A DNA stretch of 64,000 bases from Mycobacterium lentiflavum (GCF_022374895.2 NZ_CP092423.2:2294001-2358000); one strand, 5' to 3'. Positions 34,230 through 45,898 are shown, numbered from the stretch's first letter. Notes: generated from the letters alone by a model not told the origin. Made by a program: numbers and translations.

Positions 34230-35203
34230 CGACCGAAGTCAAGGACGAGTTGAGCCGCTTGGTAGTGAAATCGGTCAGCGCGCGTCGAGCCGAGGTCACC
34301 TCCTTGCTGCGCTTCGCCGGTGGGTTGCACATCGTGGGCGGCCGGGTGGTCGTCGAGGCCGAGGTGGACCTGGGCAACATCGCCCGCCGGTTGCGCAAGG
34401 ACATCTTCGACCTCTACGGCTACAACGCGGTCGTGCATGTGTTGTCGGCCAGCGGGATTCGCAAGAGCACCCGGTACGTGCTGCGGGTGGCCAACGACGG
34501 CGAGGCGCTGGCCCGCCAGACCGGGCTGCTCGACATGCGGGGGCGTCCGGTGCGGGGGCTGCCGGCCCAGGTGGTCGGTGGCAGCATCGGGGATGCCGAA
34601 GCCGCGTGGCGCGGTGCCTTTTTGGCACACGGATCGTTGACCGAGCCCGGACGTTCGTCCGCGCTCGAGGTCAGCTGCCCCGGCCCGGAGGCGGCGCTGG
34701 CGTTGGTGGGCGCGGCGCGCCGCCTCGGCGTTAGCGCCAAGGCCCGCGAGGTGCGCGGTGCCGATCGGGTGGTGGTGCGCGACGGCGAGGCGATCGGCGC
34801 GCTGCTGACCCGGATGGGCGCCCAGGACACCCGGCTGGTGTGGGAGGAACGCCGGATGCGCCGAGAGGTGCGGGCGACCGCCAACCGGCTGGCCAACTTC
34901 GACGACGCCAACCTGCGGCGATCGGCACGGGCCGCGGTCGCAGCGGCGGCCCGGGTGGAGCGGGCGCTGGAGATCCTGGGCGATACCGTTCCGGACCATC
35001 TGGCCTCGGCCGGCAAGCTGCGCGTGGAGCACCGGCAGGCCTCGCTGGAGGAGCTGGGCCGGCTCGCCGATCCCCCGATGACCAAAGATGCTGTGGCGGG
35101 CCGCATTCGGCGGCTGCTGTCGATGGCCGATCGCAAGGCCAAGGTCGACGGCATCCCCGATACGGAGTCGGCAGTTACGCCAGACCTATTGGAGGACGCC
35201 TGA
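34220..35203 (+). CDS. whiA: WhiA transcription factor
   Basis: WhiA pairs a degenerate LAGLIDADG homing-endonuclease fold with a helix-turn-helix. In Streptomyces it controls sporulation septation with WhiB, and in mycobacteria it is linked to division. The 327 residues begin [15 protein letters not shown]. The endonuclease-like region includes [20 protein letters not shown] near residue 34 and [19 protein letters not shown] near residue 133. The C-terminal HTH has [20 protein letters not shown] near residue 275 and [17 protein letters not shown]. The GTG start lies within the end of cuvA, so it is the last gene of the cluster. Confidence 0.95.
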   Translation: MAMTTEVKDELSRLVVKSVSARRAEVTSLLRFAGGLHIVGGRVVVEAEVDLGNIARRLRKDIFDLYGYNAVVHVLSASGIRKSTRYVLRVANDGEALARQTGLLDMRGRPVRGLPAQVVGGSIGDAEAAWRGAFLAHGSLTEPGRSSALEVSCPGPEAALALVGAARRLGVSAKAREVRGADRVVVRDGEAIGALLTRMGAQDTRLVWEERRMRREVRATANRLANFDDANLRRSARAAVAAAARVERALEILGDTVPDHLASAGKLRVEHRQASLEELGRLADPPMTKDAVAGRIRRLLSMADRKAKVDGIPDTESAVTPDLLEDA

Positions 35204-35223
35204 CCGACGGCTACGGTCAGGTA

Positions 35224-36612
35224 ATGAAACGGCTTTCGAGCGTTGATGCGGCGTTTTGGTCTGCAGAAACCGCAGGCTGGCACATGCATGTCGGTGCGCT
35301 GGCGATCTGTGATCCCAGCGGCGCGTCGGACTACAGCTTCGCCCGGCTTCGGGAAATGCTGATCGAGCGACTGCCCGAACTGCCGCAGCTGCGTTGGCGG
35401 GTCACCGGAGCGCCGCTGGGCCTGGACCGGCCGTGGTTCGTCGAAGACGAAGACCTCGACATCGACTATCACCTGCGGCGCATCGCCGTTCCCGCGCCGG
35501 GCGGGCGGCGCGAGCTCGAGGAGCTGATCGGCCGGCTGATGTCCTACAAGCTGGACCGGGCGCGGCCGCTGTGGGAGCTCTGGGTGATCGAGGGCGTCGA
35601 CGGCGGCCGGATCGCGACGCTGACCAAGATGCATCACGCGATCGTCGACGGGGTGTCCGGAGCCGGGCTGGGCGAAATCCTGTTGGACGTCACGCCGGAA
35701 CCTCGTCCGCCGCAACAGGAGACGGTGGGCTCGCTGGTGGGGCACAAGATTCCGGGGATCGAGCGGCGCGCGGTGGGCGCGCTGATCAACGTCGGCGTCA
35801 AGACGCCGTTCCGTATCGCCCGGCTGGTGGAGCAGACGGTGCGCCAGCAGGTCGCCGCGCTGGGTCTCACCAGCAGGCCGCCGCGCTTCTTCGAGGCGCC
35901 CAAAACCCGGTTCAACGCCCCGGTCTCGCCGCACCGGCGGGTGACCGGATGCCGCGTCGAGCTGGCCCGCGCCAAGGCCGTCAAGGATGCCTACGGCGTC
36001 AAGCTCAACGACGTCGTGCTGGCACTGGTGGCCGGTGCGGCCCGCGAGTATCTACAGAAGCGCGGTGAGCTGCCGGCCAAGCCGCTGATCGCGCAGATCC
36101 CGGTCTCCACCCGCACCGACGACAACAAGGACGACGTCGGCAACCAGATCAGCTCGATGACGGCGTCGCTGGCCACTGACATCGACGATCCCGCCGAGCG
36201 GCTGCGGGCCATCCACGAAAGCACGCAGAGCGCCAAGGAAATGGCGAAGGCGCTGTCGGCGCATCAGATCATGGGGCTCACCGAGACCACCCCGCCCGGC
36301 CTGCTGCAGCTGGCCGCGCGCGCGTACACCGCGACCGGCCTGTCGCGGAACCTGGCCCCGCTCAACCTGGTCGTGTCCAACGTTCCGGGTCCGCCGATGC
36401 CGCTGTACATGGCCGGTGCGAAGCTGGAATCGCTGGTGCCGCTGGGCCCGCCGGTGATGGACATCGCGCTCAATATCACCTGCTTCTCCTACACGGACTA
36501 CCTGGACTTCGGTTTCGTGACGACACCGGAGGTGGCCAACGACATCGACGATATGGCCGATGCGATCGAACCGGCGCTGACCGAACTCGAGAAAGCGATC
36601 GACCGGGGCTAG
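35224..36612 (+). CDS. Wax ester synthase/diacylglycerol acyltransferase (Rv1425-like)
   Basis: Esterifies diacylglycerol or fatty alcohols with acyl-CoA, forming storage triacylglycerol or waxes. In the 462 residues the catalytic HHxxxDG motif appears as [13 protein letters not shown] near residue 137. The conserved N-terminus [20 protein letters not shown] and the C-terminal [19 protein letters not shown] complete the WS/DGAT signature. The frame is open upstream through whiA, and the ATG 35224 is the natural start, 20 bp after the whiA stop. The stop is read from the same CTAG as that of lipO on the other strand. Confidence 0.93.
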   Translation: MKRLSSVDAAFWSAETAGWHMHVGALAICDPSGASDYSFARLREMLIERLPELPQLRWRVTGAPLGLDRPWFVEDEDLDIDYHLRRIAVPAPGGRRELEELIGRLMSYKLDRARPLWELWVIEGVDGGRIATLTKMHHAIVDGVSGAGLGEILLDVTPEPRPPQQETVGSLVGHKIPGIERRAVGALINVGVKTPFRIARLVEQTVRQQVAALGLTSRPPRFFEAPKTRFNAPVSPHRRVTGCRVELARAKAVKDAYGVKLNDVVLALVAGAAREYLQKRGELPAKPLIAQIPVSTRTDDNKDDVGNQISSMTASLATDIDDPAERLRAIHESTQSAKEMAKALSAHQIMGLTETTPPGLLQLAARAYTATGLSRNLAPLNLVVSNVPGPPMPLYMAGAKLESLVPLGPPVMDIALNITCFSYTDYLDFGFVTTPEVANDIDDMADAIEPALTELEKAIDRG

Positions 36613-37865
36613 TCGCGAGGCAGGTAGGTCGTCGCGTACACCCAGGACAAGAACCGCGCGACGGCCTCGGCCGATTTTTGCGCCCGCGGGGAACCGAAGA
36701 TGTCGAAAGCGTGCTGGGCGTTGGGTAATTCGGCGTAGGCGACGGGCGACTTCGACACCGCCCGTAACTCTTCGACGAATTCGCGGGATTCGACCACCGG
36801 GATGAGTGAGTCGTCGGTGCCGTGCAGCACGAAAAACGGTGGTGCGTCGGCCCGTACATACCGGATCGGTGACGCATCGAAATAGATGTGCGAATGGGTA
36901 CTCAGTTTGCGTTTGACGACCAATCTTTCCAGCACCTCGACGAACTCGGCGCGCCCCGGCTCATCGGTGGAATACCAGTCGTAACGGCCATAGAACGGCA
37001 CGGCCGCCGCCACCGACGTGTCGGCCTCTTCGAAGCCGGGCTGGAACTTGGGATCGTTTGGAGTCAGGGCCGCTAGCGCCGTCAGATGGCCACCGGCCGA
37101 ACCGCCGCTGATGGCAACGAAATTCGGGTCGCCGCCATAGGCCGCGATGTTCTCCTTGACCCACGCCAATGCCCGCTTGACGTCGACGATATGGTCGGGC
37201 CACGTGTACCGCGGAGCGACGCGGTAGTTCATCGACACGCAGATCCAGCCGCGCGAAACCAGGTGACTCATCAAGGGATACGCCTGCGGACGGCGCCACC
37301 CGATCATCCACGCACCGCCGGGCACCTGCAGCAGTACCGGCGCCTTGCCGTCGCGCGGCAGGTCGCGGCGGCGCCAGACGTCGGCCAGGTTGGAGCGACC
37401 GTGCGGGCCGTAGCGCACGATGTTCTCTTTCTCGACGAAGCGGCGCCGCGCCCCGGTGGTGCGCAGGGGTGGGTTGCGCCGGCCCCGGCGCGTGGGTTCG
37501 GCGGGCAACGCTTTGAGTTCTTCGGCGTAGTCTGCGCCGAGCTGTTCGGTCAGGCACGATTCCAGCACCGGGCCCGGCGTCGCGGCACCCCGGTAACCGA
37601 TCACTGCCAGGATCGCCCAGGACGCGGCCGTCATCGCCAGCGCCGCTTTGCCTTTCGGTCCGGCGAAGTCCCCGCGGCGGGCGCGCCGCGCCGCATCCAG
37701 CATGGAGACGCCGGCGTACAGGCCCGGCACCTCCGAGGTGGGCCAGCCGAACCAGAACACCGCGACCGAGGCGTAGGGATTGCGGGTGACCGGATGTAAT
37801 CCGTTGGCGGCGTTGAGCAGTTCGACTGCCGCGCGCACCAGCGGCCTTTTTTTGAAGACGCGCAT
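36609..37865 (-). CDS. lipO: Alpha/beta-hydrolase esterase LipO-like
   Basis: A 418-residue esterase. The N-terminal 110 residues include a hydrophobic helix ([18 protein letters not shown]). The hydrolase fold has the oxyanion region [20 protein letters not shown] near residue 177, where HGG is replaced by PGG, the nucleophile in [13 protein letters not shown] near residue 255, the acid in [11 protein letters not shown] and the His in [10 protein letters not shown]. The ATG overlaps the fadD12 stop (ATGA), so it is the last gene of an acyltransferase-fadD12-lipO unit. A role in recycling acyl chains is inferred from neighbours. By synteny it is Rv1426c. Confidence 0.88.
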   Translation of the reverse strand: MRVFKKRPLVRAAVELLNAANGLHPVTRNPYASVAVFWFGWPTSEVPGLYAGVSMLDAARRARRGDFAGPKGKAALAMTAASWAILAVIGYRGAATPGPVLESCLTEQLGADYAEELKALPAEPTRRGRRNPPLRTTGARRRFVEKENIVRYGPHGRSNLADVWRRRDLPRDGKAPVLLQVPGGAWMIGWRRPQAYPLMSHLVSRGWICVSMNYRVAPRYTWPDHIVDVKRALAWVKENIAAYGGDPNFVAISGGSAGGHLTALAALTPNDPKFQPGFEEADTSVAAAVPFYGRYDWYSTDEPGRAEFVEVLERLVVKRKLSTHSHIYFDASPIRYVRADAPPFFVLHGTDDSLIPVVESREFVEELRAVSKSPVAYAELPNAQHAFDIFGSPRAQKSAEAVARFLSWVYATTYLPRD

Positions 37866-39493
37866 CAGCCCCCCGCCCGTGATTGCAGTTCGGCCCGCTG
37901 GATCTTGCCGGTGCTGCCGCGGGGCAGCTCATCGAGAACCGAAATCTCGCGCGGCACTTTGTAGTTGGCGAGGTTGTCGCGAACGTGTTGTTTGAGCGTC
38001 TCGGGCGTGGCCGCCGAGCCGGGGCTCAGCACCACGAACGCCGCCAGCCGCTGGCCGTACTGCTCGTCGTCCACGCCGATCACCGCGGCCTCGGTCACGT
38101 CCGGGTGCGCGGCAAGCGTCTTCTCCACCTCGATCGGGTAGATGTTCTCGCCGCCGGACACGATCATCTCGTCGTCGCGGCCGACGACGAACAGCCGTCC
38201 GGCCTCGTCCAGATAGCCGACGTCGCCCGACGACATGAAGCCGGCGTGGAAATCCTTCGTGTTACCGGAGGTGTAGCCGTCGAATTGGGTGTCGTTGCGG
38301 ACGTAGATGGTGCCGACCTCGCCGGTGGGCATCTCGTTGAATTCCCGGTCCAGGATCCGGATTTCGGTTCCACCGGCCGGCCTGCCCGCGGTGTCGGGCG
38401 CAGCGCGCAGATCCGCCGGTGTGGCCGTGGCGATCATGCCCGCCTCGGTCGCGTTGTAGTTGTTGTAGATCACGTCGCCGAACTGGTCCATGAACGCGAT
38501 GACCACGTCGGGTCGCATTCGCGAACCGGACGCCGCTGCAAAACGTAATGACTTGCTGCTGTAGCGGTTTCGGACATCGTCGGGCAGTTCCATGATGCGG
38601 TCGAACATCACCGGAACCACGGCCAGGCCGGTGGCCTGATGGCGGTCGACGAGCTCCAGCGTGGCCTCCGGGTCGAACTTGCGCCGGGTGACGATCGTGC
38701 AGGCCATCGACGCGGCGAAGATCAGCTGCGAGAAACCCCACGCGTGGAACATCGGCGCGACGATCACGACGGTCTCCTCCGCGCGCCACGGCGTGCGGTC
38801 CAGGATCGCCTTCAGCGTGCCGATGCCGGCGCCGCCGCCAGATTGCTTGGCGCCCTTGGGACTTCCGGTGGTGCCCGAGGTCAGCAGGATCATCTTGCCC
38901 TTGCGTCCGGTGCGCTCGGGCCGCCGGCCGAGGTGATCGGCGATGAGCTTGTCGACCGTCACGTCGTGCGACTCATCGCGGAAAGCCACGATGCGGGTGG
39001 CGTCGGGCTTGTCGGCCAGCGCGCGGTCCACCGTCGCGGTGAACTCCTCGTCGTAGATCGCGGCGTCGACGCCCTCGCGGTTGACCACCTCGGCCATCGC
39101 CGGGCCGGCGAACGACGTGTTGAGCAGCACGACGTCGGAGCCGATCCGGTTGGCGGCTACCAGCGCCTCGATGAAGCCGCGGTGATTTCGGCACATGATC
39201 CCGATCACTTGCGGCTGGCCCGACGGCAGGGCCTGCAGCGCGGCGGCCAGTGCGTTGATCCGCTCGTCGAGTTGCCGCCAGGTCAGCGTGCCGAGTTCGT
39301 CGATCACGGCGGGGCGGTCCGGGCAGCGCTGGGCGGCGCCGGCGAAACCGACCGTCATGCCCATGCCCTCGCGACGCATCGCCGCAGCCATCTTCAGGTA
39401 GCGGTCGGGCCGCATCGGCGCGATCATTCGGGCGCGCCGCAACGTCGCCAAGACGCCCAAGACGCCACGAGCCTGGTCCAAGGGAGATGGCAT
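37865..39493 (-). CDS. fadD12: Fatty-acyl-CoA/AMP ligase FadD12-like
   Basis: An acyl-activating enzyme of 542 residues that adenylates a fatty acid and normally transfers it to CoA. The AMP-binding P-loop LLTSGTTGSPKGAKQ lies near residue 212, then YNNYNATEAGMIATATPADL near residue 340, GDVGYLDEAGRLFVVGRDDE near residue 425 and the C-terminal Lys in LPRGSTGKIQRAEL. It has all elements of the FACL class. Chain-length specificity cannot be read. It follows the acyltransferase by 3 bp and overlaps lipO. Confidence 0.92.
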   Translation of the reverse strand: MPSPLDQARGVLGVLATLRRARMIAPMRPDRYLKMAAAMRREGMGMTVGFAGAAQRCPDRPAVIDELGTLTWRQLDERINALAAALQALPSGQPQVIGIMCRNHRGFIEALVAANRIGSDVVLLNTSFAGPAMAEVVNREGVDAAIYDEEFTATVDRALADKPDATRIVAFRDESHDVTVDKLIADHLGRRPERTGRKGKMILLTSGTTGSPKGAKQSGGGAGIGTLKAILDRTPWRAEETVVIVAPMFHAWGFSQLIFAASMACTIVTRRKFDPEATLELVDRHQATGLAVVPVMFDRIMELPDDVRNRYSSKSLRFAAASGSRMRPDVVIAFMDQFGDVIYNNYNATEAGMIATATPADLRAAPDTAGRPAGGTEIRILDREFNEMPTGEVGTIYVRNDTQFDGYTSGNTKDFHAGFMSSGDVGYLDEAGRLFVVGRDDEMIVSGGENIYPIEVEKTLAAHPDVTEAAVIGVDDEQYGQRLAAFVVLSPGSAATPETLKQHVRDNLANYKVPREISVLDELPRGSTGKIQRAELQSRAGG

Positions 39494-39496
39494 GGC

Positions 39497-40312
39497 TCAG
39501 CCCAGAATCGGGAAACGGCGCTTGGCGGCGAGGTCTTTGAGAGCTTCCTGCATCACCGAGCGCACGTGCTCGTCGACCGCGTCGATGTCGGGGTCCTCGC
39601 CGAACTGCGCGGCGATGTCGATGGGTTCCAGCACCTGCGTGACGATCTTGGTGGGCAACGGCACATTCGGCGGCACGACGGCGCTGAACCCGAACGGGAA
39701 GCCGAACGAGACCGGCAGGATGGCGCTGCGCAGCAGCCGCTTGATCCCCAGCCGCTCGGCCAGCCAGGTGCCGCGGGTCAGGTACAGCTGGGTCTCCTGG
39801 CCGCCGATGGAGACCGCGGGAACGATCGGGACGCCGGCTTCGATCGCGGTGCGGACATATCCTTTGCGGCCGTTGAAGTCGATGACGTTCTCCGACGCGG
39901 TCGGCCGGTAGGCGTCGTAGTCACCGCCGGGAAAGACGACCACCACACCGCCGGACCGCAACGCTTTGGCGGCGTTCTCCCGGTTAGCCCGGATGTAGCC
40001 GGTGCGCCGAAACAGCCCGCCCGTCACGCCCAGGAACAAGATGTCGTGGCTCAGCGTGTAGACCGGCCGGTCGTACCCGAACTTCTCGTAGAAGTCGACG
40101 CTGAAGATCGGGACATCCATCGGGAACGTCCCCCCCGAGTGGTTACCGACCACCAGCGCTCCGCCCGGCGGGAAGGAGTCCAAGCCGTGCACCTCGGACC
40201 GGAAATACCTCTTCAAGACCGGGCGCATCACCGCCATCAGGCGCTGAGTCAGACCGGGGTCGAATTTGCCGATCTCGGGGTCGTCACTGTCGCTCGCGCC
40301 CACTTCGCTCAC
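39497..40312 (-). CDS. 1-acylglycerol-phosphate-type acyltransferase (Rv1428c-like)
   Basis: A 271-residue acyltransferase. The active-site His lies in VVGNHSGGTFPMDVPIF near residue 70, with a longer His-to-Asp spacing than the usual HX4D. FPGGDYDAYRPTASEN near residue 137 and PIVPAVSIGGQETQLYL near residue 172 resemble the EGTRS and later blocks of the PlsC/DAGAT superfamily. The GTG at 40312 is preferred over 40399 because AAAGGGGG lies just upstream. With fadD12 and lipO it forms a unit that could activate, transfer and release fatty acids. The acceptor is unknown. Confidence 0.85.
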   Translation of the reverse strand: MSEVGASDSDDPEIGKFDPGLTQRLMAVMRPVLKRYFRSEVHGLDSFPPGGALVVGNHSGGTFPMDVPIFSVDFYEKFGYDRPVYTLSHDILFLGVTGGLFRRTGYIRANRENAAKALRSGGVVVVFPGGDYDAYRPTASENVIDFNGRKGYVRTAIEAGVPIVPAVSIGGQETQLYLTRGTWLAERLGIKRLLRSAILPVSFGFPFGFSAVVPPNVPLPTKIVTQVLEPIDIAAQFGEDPDIDAVDEHVRSVMQEALKDLAAKRRFPILG

Positions 40313-40470
40313 CGATGCCCCCTTTGGCGTCGCTCGAGAGTTCCCGCGTTGAGTCCCTCGATGGTAGCCAGGGCTTTGGATTGGATGGCTAACAGGCAAA
40401 CACTCTTACCTTCGGAGTCCCGGTCACGCACAGTGGTGGGTGGGGCCTAACGGGATGGAAGGTGGCCGGC

Positions 40471-41742
40471 ATGGTCGACGTCATTGCGGACCCGATGTCG
40501 GTGATCGCCCGGGAGATGGACCGCATCCGCGACGGCTTCATCGCCGAGGTCTTCGAAGAGATCAAGGCGGAGAACCGGGACCTCAACTACGACGCCGCCA
40601 TGCTGGAGCTATGGCGGGCCAGCCTCACCGACAGCGTGGTCGCCGGCATCGAGTTCCTGGCCAAGGGTGCGCCGCCCGAGTGGTTCCAGGCCCCGGCGGC
40701 GTCCGTCGCCTACGTGCGTGCGGCCGCGCGGCGCGACGTTCCGTTGTCGGTGCTGGTGCGGGCGCACCGCATCGTGTACGCGCGTTTCCTGGAGGCGGCG
40801 ACCCGGTTCGTGGCCCTGGTAGAGCCGGTACGGCAGGTGCCGACGATCGTCGATCTGGTGTCTCGCTCGGCGAGCTTTGTCGACGCGGTGGCCGATCAGC
40901 TGACGGTCTCCTATGAGCTGGAACGCGACGAATGCCTCGGCGACGGGGGCGGCCGTCAGCCGCTGTCGGACGAGCAGGCGCGCGACAACGTCCCGGTTGC
41001 CGCGCAAGTGGCCGACAGCGTCTTGACGTATCCGTTGCACGGTGTGCACATCGCCGCGGCGTTGTGGGTCGACGAGCTCGTGCCGGCCCTGGATGTGGTG
41101 TCGTCGTTCGATCGGGTGCGCCGCGCGGTCGCCGCCGCGGTGGGCGCGGTGAACGGCACATTGCTGGTGCCGACGCACCAGCGCGAGGCCCGGTTGTGGT
41201 TTGCGCTCGACGGTTCTGGCAAACCGGAGATCGACCAGTTCCGGGTGCGAACGGCTTTCGAGTCCGCAGGAGTTCGGGCCGGACTGGCATTTGGCCGTGT
41301 GGAAGAAGGGCAAAGCGGGTTCCGGGCATCGCTGAAACAGGCGGAGCGGGTGAAGGCGGTCGCTTTTGCCGGCCGAGGCCGATCGGATGCCCGGGTAATT
41401 TTCTACAGCGAGATCGCGCCAATTGCGTTGATGGCCGGCGACTTGGACGAACTGCGTTCCTTTGTCATCGATGTGCTCGGCGATCTCGGCCACGACGACG
41501 AGCGCTGCGGGTGGTTGCGCGAAACGTTGCGCGAATTTCTATCCAGAAACCGAAATCACGTCGTGACTGCTGAGGTAATGCGGTTGCCCCCCAACATCAT
41601 TCAGGAAGCTGTGACGCGGGCCATGCAGCTGTGCGGCCACAGTCTCGGCGACCCCGACGCGATGTTGCAGGTGCAGATCGCGCTGGAGGCCTGCCGGTGG
41701 ATGGCACCGGCGTTATTGCACATGGCCCACGAATGTCCTTAG
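40471..41742 (+). CDS. PucR/CdaR-type transcriptional regulator (Rv1429-like)
   Basis: A 423-residue regulator. The C-terminal PucR helix-turn-helix is recognisable from LRETLREFLSRNRNHVVTAE to DPDAMLQVQIALEACRWM. The N-terminal 170 residues resemble the RsbR-like sensor segment common in mycobacterial PucR proteins (REMDRIRDGFIAEVFEEI, VPLSVLVRAHRIVYARFLEA), and the middle holds a GGDEF-like domain of the CdaR type (EARLWFALDGSG, LAFGRVEEGQSGFRASLKQA). The ATG at 40471 has GGAAGGTGG upstream. A GTG at 40462 is the alternative. It diverges from the acyltransferase-fadD12-lipO unit, which it may control. Confidence 0.85.
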   Translation: MVDVIADPMSVIAREMDRIRDGFIAEVFEEIKAENRDLNYDAAMLELWRASLTDSVVAGIEFLAKGAPPEWFQAPAASVAYVRAAARRDVPLSVLVRAHRIVYARFLEAATRFVALVEPVRQVPTIVDLVSRSASFVDAVADQLTVSYELERDECLGDGGGRQPLSDEQARDNVPVAAQVADSVLTYPLHGVHIAAALWVDELVPALDVVSSFDRVRRAVAAAVGAVNGTLLVPTHQREARLWFALDGSGKPEIDQFRVRTAFESAGVRAGLAFGRVEEGQSGFRASLKQAERVKAVAFAGRGRSDARVIFYSEIAPIALMAGDLDELRSFVIDVLGDLGHDDERCGWLRETLREFLSRNRNHVVTAEVMRLPPNIIQEAVTRAMQLCGHSLGDPDAMLQVQIALEACRWMAPALLHMAHECP

Positions 41743-42066
41743 CAGCCACCAGCTCTGAGCCGCCGAAGTAGTCGCCGCCTCCCAGCGGCTGACCTGGCGT
41801 TTATGCCGTGCTAGCAAAAGCGACCTAGGCTTCGTCGCCGAAGGATATGGCGCTGGTCGGATTCGGGGGGTTATGGTTACCGCGCTAAACACTGAACTGC
41901 CAGTTGAGAGAAAGAAGAGATGGACTTCGCTGGTTTGTCTGACGAGCGTGATGCGCGCTCGGTCGCAGCGCACAGCTCGAGTGGTGCCCGTGACCGTCGC
42001 GGGCACCACTCTCGCGGCGCCGCGGTCCGTCCTGGCCCGGGCCGCGTTCGTCAAGCGGGGTCGGCC
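41743..42066. other. Region with competing short reading frames before a small conserved-looking ORF
   Basis: Two overlapping frames cross this stretch: ATG 41873 (65 residues, stop at 42070) and ATG 41920 (in frame with the next gene, preceded by GAGAGAAAGAAG). A perfect AACTG-C-CAGTT palindrome lies at 41895-41905. No domain is recognised, so the start of the following gene is unresolved. Confidence 0.4.
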
Positions 42067-42387
42067 GTGACCGCAGGCCGCACTGTCGGTGCTGTGAATC
42101 GCGCAACAGTGGTGGCCGACACCGCGGATCAGCGCCAGGCCGACTACTTTCTGCGTCTGCTGACTCAGAACCGCCGCCTGATCGCCCAACGGATCGAGGG
42201 CTACCACAAGGCGATTGCCGTCGCCGAAGCCAGGGGCGACGCCGAAAGCGCGGGTGTCTTTCGTCGCACCGCGCGCGCCGAGGAGCAGGAGCGTAAGACA
42301 CTCGACAGCTTGATCGAGAACCTGCAGCGCCGATTTGTGGTCCAGCCGACAGCCGACCTTCGGGGACCGCGGCTGGTGGTCCGCTAG
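42067..42387 (+). CDS. Hypothetical coiled-coil protein upstream of gap
   Basis: A 106-residue protein if it starts at the GTG 42067, or 155 if at ATG 41920. The supported part is helical and highly charged (QADYFLRLLTQNRRLIAQRI, RTARAEEQERKTLDSLIENL), typical of a short coiled coil, and ends in a basic strand (GPRLVVR). It has no membrane segment or known motif. The GTG overlaps the stop of the short frame 41873-42070 (GTGA), the same coupling pattern as seen in real operons here. The N-terminal extension from 41920 is Arg/Gly/Ser-rich and poorly protein-like. Function unknown. Confidence 0.55.
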   Translation: MTAGRTVGAVNRATVVADTADQRQADYFLRLLTQNRRLIAQRIEGYHKAIAVAEARGDAESAGVFRRTARAEEQERKTLDSLIENLQRRFVVQPTADLRGPRLVVR

Positions 42388-42503
42388 GGCCGCGATCACC
42401 GACCTCAATCGCCTGGCCCGCCTCGGCCGGCGCCTTCTAACTCGGCGTTTGGCCGTCGCGGGTTCGGGACTGTTACCAGTTCAGCAACCGTTGCCACTAC
42501 TGA

Positions 42504-43574
<1,071 letters not shown>

Positions 43575-43577
43575 ACC

Positions 43578-44828
43578 GTGAGCGTCCCAAACCTCGAAGA
43601 CCTGCTGTCCGAGGGTGTTTCGGGTCGCGCCGTGCTGGTGCGCTCCGACCTCAATGTGCCGCTCAACGATGCCGGTGACATCACCGACCAGGGCCGAATC
43701 ACCGCGTCGGTCCCGACGCTGAAGACACTGCTGGATGGCGGCGCCAAGGTGGTGGTGACCGCGCACCTGGGACGCCCGAAGGACGGGCCCGACCCGAAGC
43801 TGTCGCTGGCGCCGGTCGCGGCCGCGCTCGGCGAGCAGCTGGGCCGGCACGTGCAGCTGGCCGGGGACGTCGTCGGAACGGATGCGCTGGCGCGCGCCGA
43901 GGGCCTGACCGACGGCGACATCCTGTTGCTGGAGAACATCCGCTTCGATCCGCGCGAGACCAGCAAGGACGACGGCGAGCGGTTGGCGTTGGCCAAGAAA
44001 CTCGCCGAATTGGTCTGGCCGGGAGGTGCTTTCGTCTCCGATGGCTTCGGCGTGGTGCACCGCAAGCAGGCCTCGGTGTATGACATCGCCACGCTGCTGC
44101 CGCACTACGCAGGCAAGCTGGTGGCCGACGAGATCGCGGTGCTCGAACAGCTGACGACTTCGACCAAGCGTCCCTACGCGGTGGTGCTCGGCGGGTCGAA
44201 GGTGTCGGACAAACTCGGCGTGATCGAGTCGCTGGCGACCAAGGCCGACAGCATCGTGATCGGCGGCGGGATGTGCTTCACTTTTCTTGCGGCACAGGGC
44301 TTTTCGGTAGGAAAATCGCTTCTCGAACAGCATATGATCGAGACTTGTCGTAGCCTGCTGGACACCTACGCCGACGTGTTACGACTGCCCGGCGACATCG
44401 TGGTGACCGAGAACTTCAGTGCCGATTCGCCACCACAATTCGTGGCCGCCAATGCCATTCCGGACGATCTGATGGGCCTGGACATCGGCCCAGGTTCGGT
44501 GAAGCGGTTCGCCACATTGCTGTCCAATGCTGAGACCGTGTTCTGGAACGGCCCGATGGGCGTCTTCGAGTTCCCGGCGTATGCGGCCGGCACCCGGGGG
44601 GTGGCCCAGGCGATCGCCACGGCCACCGGCAAGGGCGCCTTCAGCGTGGTGGGTGGTGGTGATTCCGCGGCGGCGGTGCGTGCGCTCGGGATCCCCGAGG
44701 ACAACTTCTCGCACATATCGACCGGTGGTGGCGCGTCGCTGGAATACCTGGAGGGCAAGGAGTTGCCTGGCATCGAGGTGTTGGGACGTCCCCAGCCCGA
44801 TCAGAACGAGGGGAGCGGAGACTCGTGA
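43578..44828 (+). CDS. pgk: Phosphoglycerate kinase
   Basis: Transfers phosphate from 1,3-bisphosphoglycerate to ADP. The 416 residues include the signature [20 protein letters not shown] near residue 20, [18 protein letters not shown], the hinge [26 protein letters not shown] near residue 212, [19 protein letters not shown], and the nucleotide-binding [15 protein letters not shown] near residue 358. The stop overlaps the tpiA GTG. Confidence 0.98.
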   Translation: MSVPNLEDLLSEGVSGRAVLVRSDLNVPLNDAGDITDQGRITASVPTLKTLLDGGAKVVVTAHLGRPKDGPDPKLSLAPVAAALGEQLGRHVQLAGDVVGTDALARAEGLTDGDILLLENIRFDPRETSKDDGERLALAKKLAELVWPGGAFVSDGFGVVHRKQASVYDIATLLPHYAGKLVADEIAVLEQLTTSTKRPYAVVLGGSKVSDKLGVIESLATKADSIVIGGGMCFTFLAAQGFSVGKSLLEQHMIETCRSLLDTYADVLRLPGDIVVTENFSADSPPQFVAANAIPDDLMGLDIGPGSVKRFATLLSNAETVFWNGPMGVFEFPAYAAGTRGVAQAIATATGKGAFSVVGGGDSAAAVRALGIPEDNFSHISTGGGASLEYLEGKELPGIEVLGRPQPDQNEGSGDS

Positions 44829-45610
44829 GCCGTAAGCCCCTGATCGCCGGCAACTGGAAGATGAACCTCAATCACTTCGAGGCCATCGCGCTGGTGCAGA
44901 AGATCGCATTTGCGTTGCCGGACAAGTACTTCGACAAGGTCGACGTCACGGTGCTGCCCCCGTTCACCAACCTGCGCAGCGTGCAGACCCTGGTCGACGG
45001 CGACAAGCTGCGGTTGACCTACGGTGCCCAGGACTTGTCGCAGCACGAATCCGGCGCCTATACCGGCGACATCAGCGGTACCTTCCTGGCCAAGCTGGGT
45101 TGCACCTTCGTGATCGTCGGGCATTCGGAGCGGCGCACCTACCACAACGAGGACGACGCGCTGGTTGCCGCCAAGGCCGCCGCCGCGCTCAAGTATGGCC
45201 TGACCCCGATCGTGTGTGTCGGCGAGCATCTCGACATCCGGGAGGCCGGCGAGCACGTCAGCCACTGCGAAAAGCAGGTGCGGGATTCGCTGGCCGGCCT
45301 GTCGGCCGAGCAGATCGGTCAGGTCGTGATCGCTTACGAGCCGGTCTGGGCGATCGGCACCGGCCGGGTGGCCAGTGCCGGTGACGCCCAGGAGGTCTGC
45401 GGGGCGATCCGCCGGCAGCTGGGCGAACTGGCGACACCCAAGATCGCCGACACGGTGCGGGTGCTCTACGGCGGCTCGGTCAACGCCAAGAACGTCGGCG
45501 AGATCGTCGCGCAGGACGACGTCGACGGCGGGCTGGTCGGGGGAGCGTCGCTGGAGGGCGAGCAATTCGCGATCCTGGCGGCCATCGCCGCCGGTGGACC
45601 CCTGCCCTGA
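44825..45610 (+). CDS. tpiA: Triosephosphate isomerase
   Basis: Interconverts dihydroxyacetone phosphate and glyceraldehyde 3-phosphate. A 261-residue TIM barrel with [18 protein letters not shown] (substrate Lys) at the start, [20 protein letters not shown] (catalytic His) near residue 98, [15 protein letters not shown] (catalytic Glu) near residue 173, and the phosphate-binding [17 protein letters not shown] near residue 214. GTG start overlapping the pgk stop. A weak ACGCT/AGCGT hairpin at 45611-45623 follows the stop. Confidence 0.98.
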   Translation: MSRKPLIAGNWKMNLNHFEAIALVQKIAFALPDKYFDKVDVTVLPPFTNLRSVQTLVDGDKLRLTYGAQDLSQHESGAYTGDISGTFLAKLGCTFVIVGHSERRTYHNEDDALVAAKAAAALKYGLTPIVCVGEHLDIREAGEHVSHCEKQVRDSLAGLSAEQIGQVVIAYEPVWAIGTGRVASAGDAQEVCGAIRRQLGELATPKIADTVRVLYGGSVNAKNVGEIVAQDDVDGGLVGGASLEGEQFAILAAIAAGGPLP

Positions 45611-45651
45611 ACGCTTCGAGCGTCGGTTACGGCCGGTCCGGCGGTAGCCGG

Positions 45652-45657
45652 TAAGCT
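45652..45657 (+). promoter_or_regulatory. -10 element for leaderless secG
   Basis: TAAGCT seven bases before the secG ATG. No Shine-Dalgarno sequence lies between. Confidence 0.5.
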
Positions 45658-45664
45658 GTCGATC

Positions 45665-45898
45665 ATGGTTTTGGCCCTACAGATCACCTTGGTGGTCACC
45701 AGCATCCTGGTGGTGCTGCTGGTGCTGCTGCACCGCGCCAAGGGTGGCGGCCTGTCCACGCTGTTCGGTGGCGGTGTGCAGTCCAGCCTGTCCGGCTCCA
45801 CGGTGGTGGAGAAGAACCTGGACCGGCTGACGGTGTTCGTGGTCGGCATCTGGCTGGTGTGCATCATCGGCATGGCACTGCAGATCAAGTACCGCTGA
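45665..45898 (+). CDS. secG: Protein translocase subunit SecG
   Basis: An accessory subunit of the SecYEG channel. The 77 residues have two membrane helices (about 3-24, [19 protein letters not shown], and about 54-73, [18 protein letters not shown]) joined by the conserved Gly-rich loop [20 protein letters not shown], which is the SecG signature. It has its own probable leaderless promoter and lies between tpiA and ppc. Confidence 0.95.
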   Translation: MVLALQITLVVTSILVVLLVLLHRAKGGGLSTLFGGGVQSSLSGSTVVEKNLDRLTVFVVGIWLVCIIGMALQIKYR

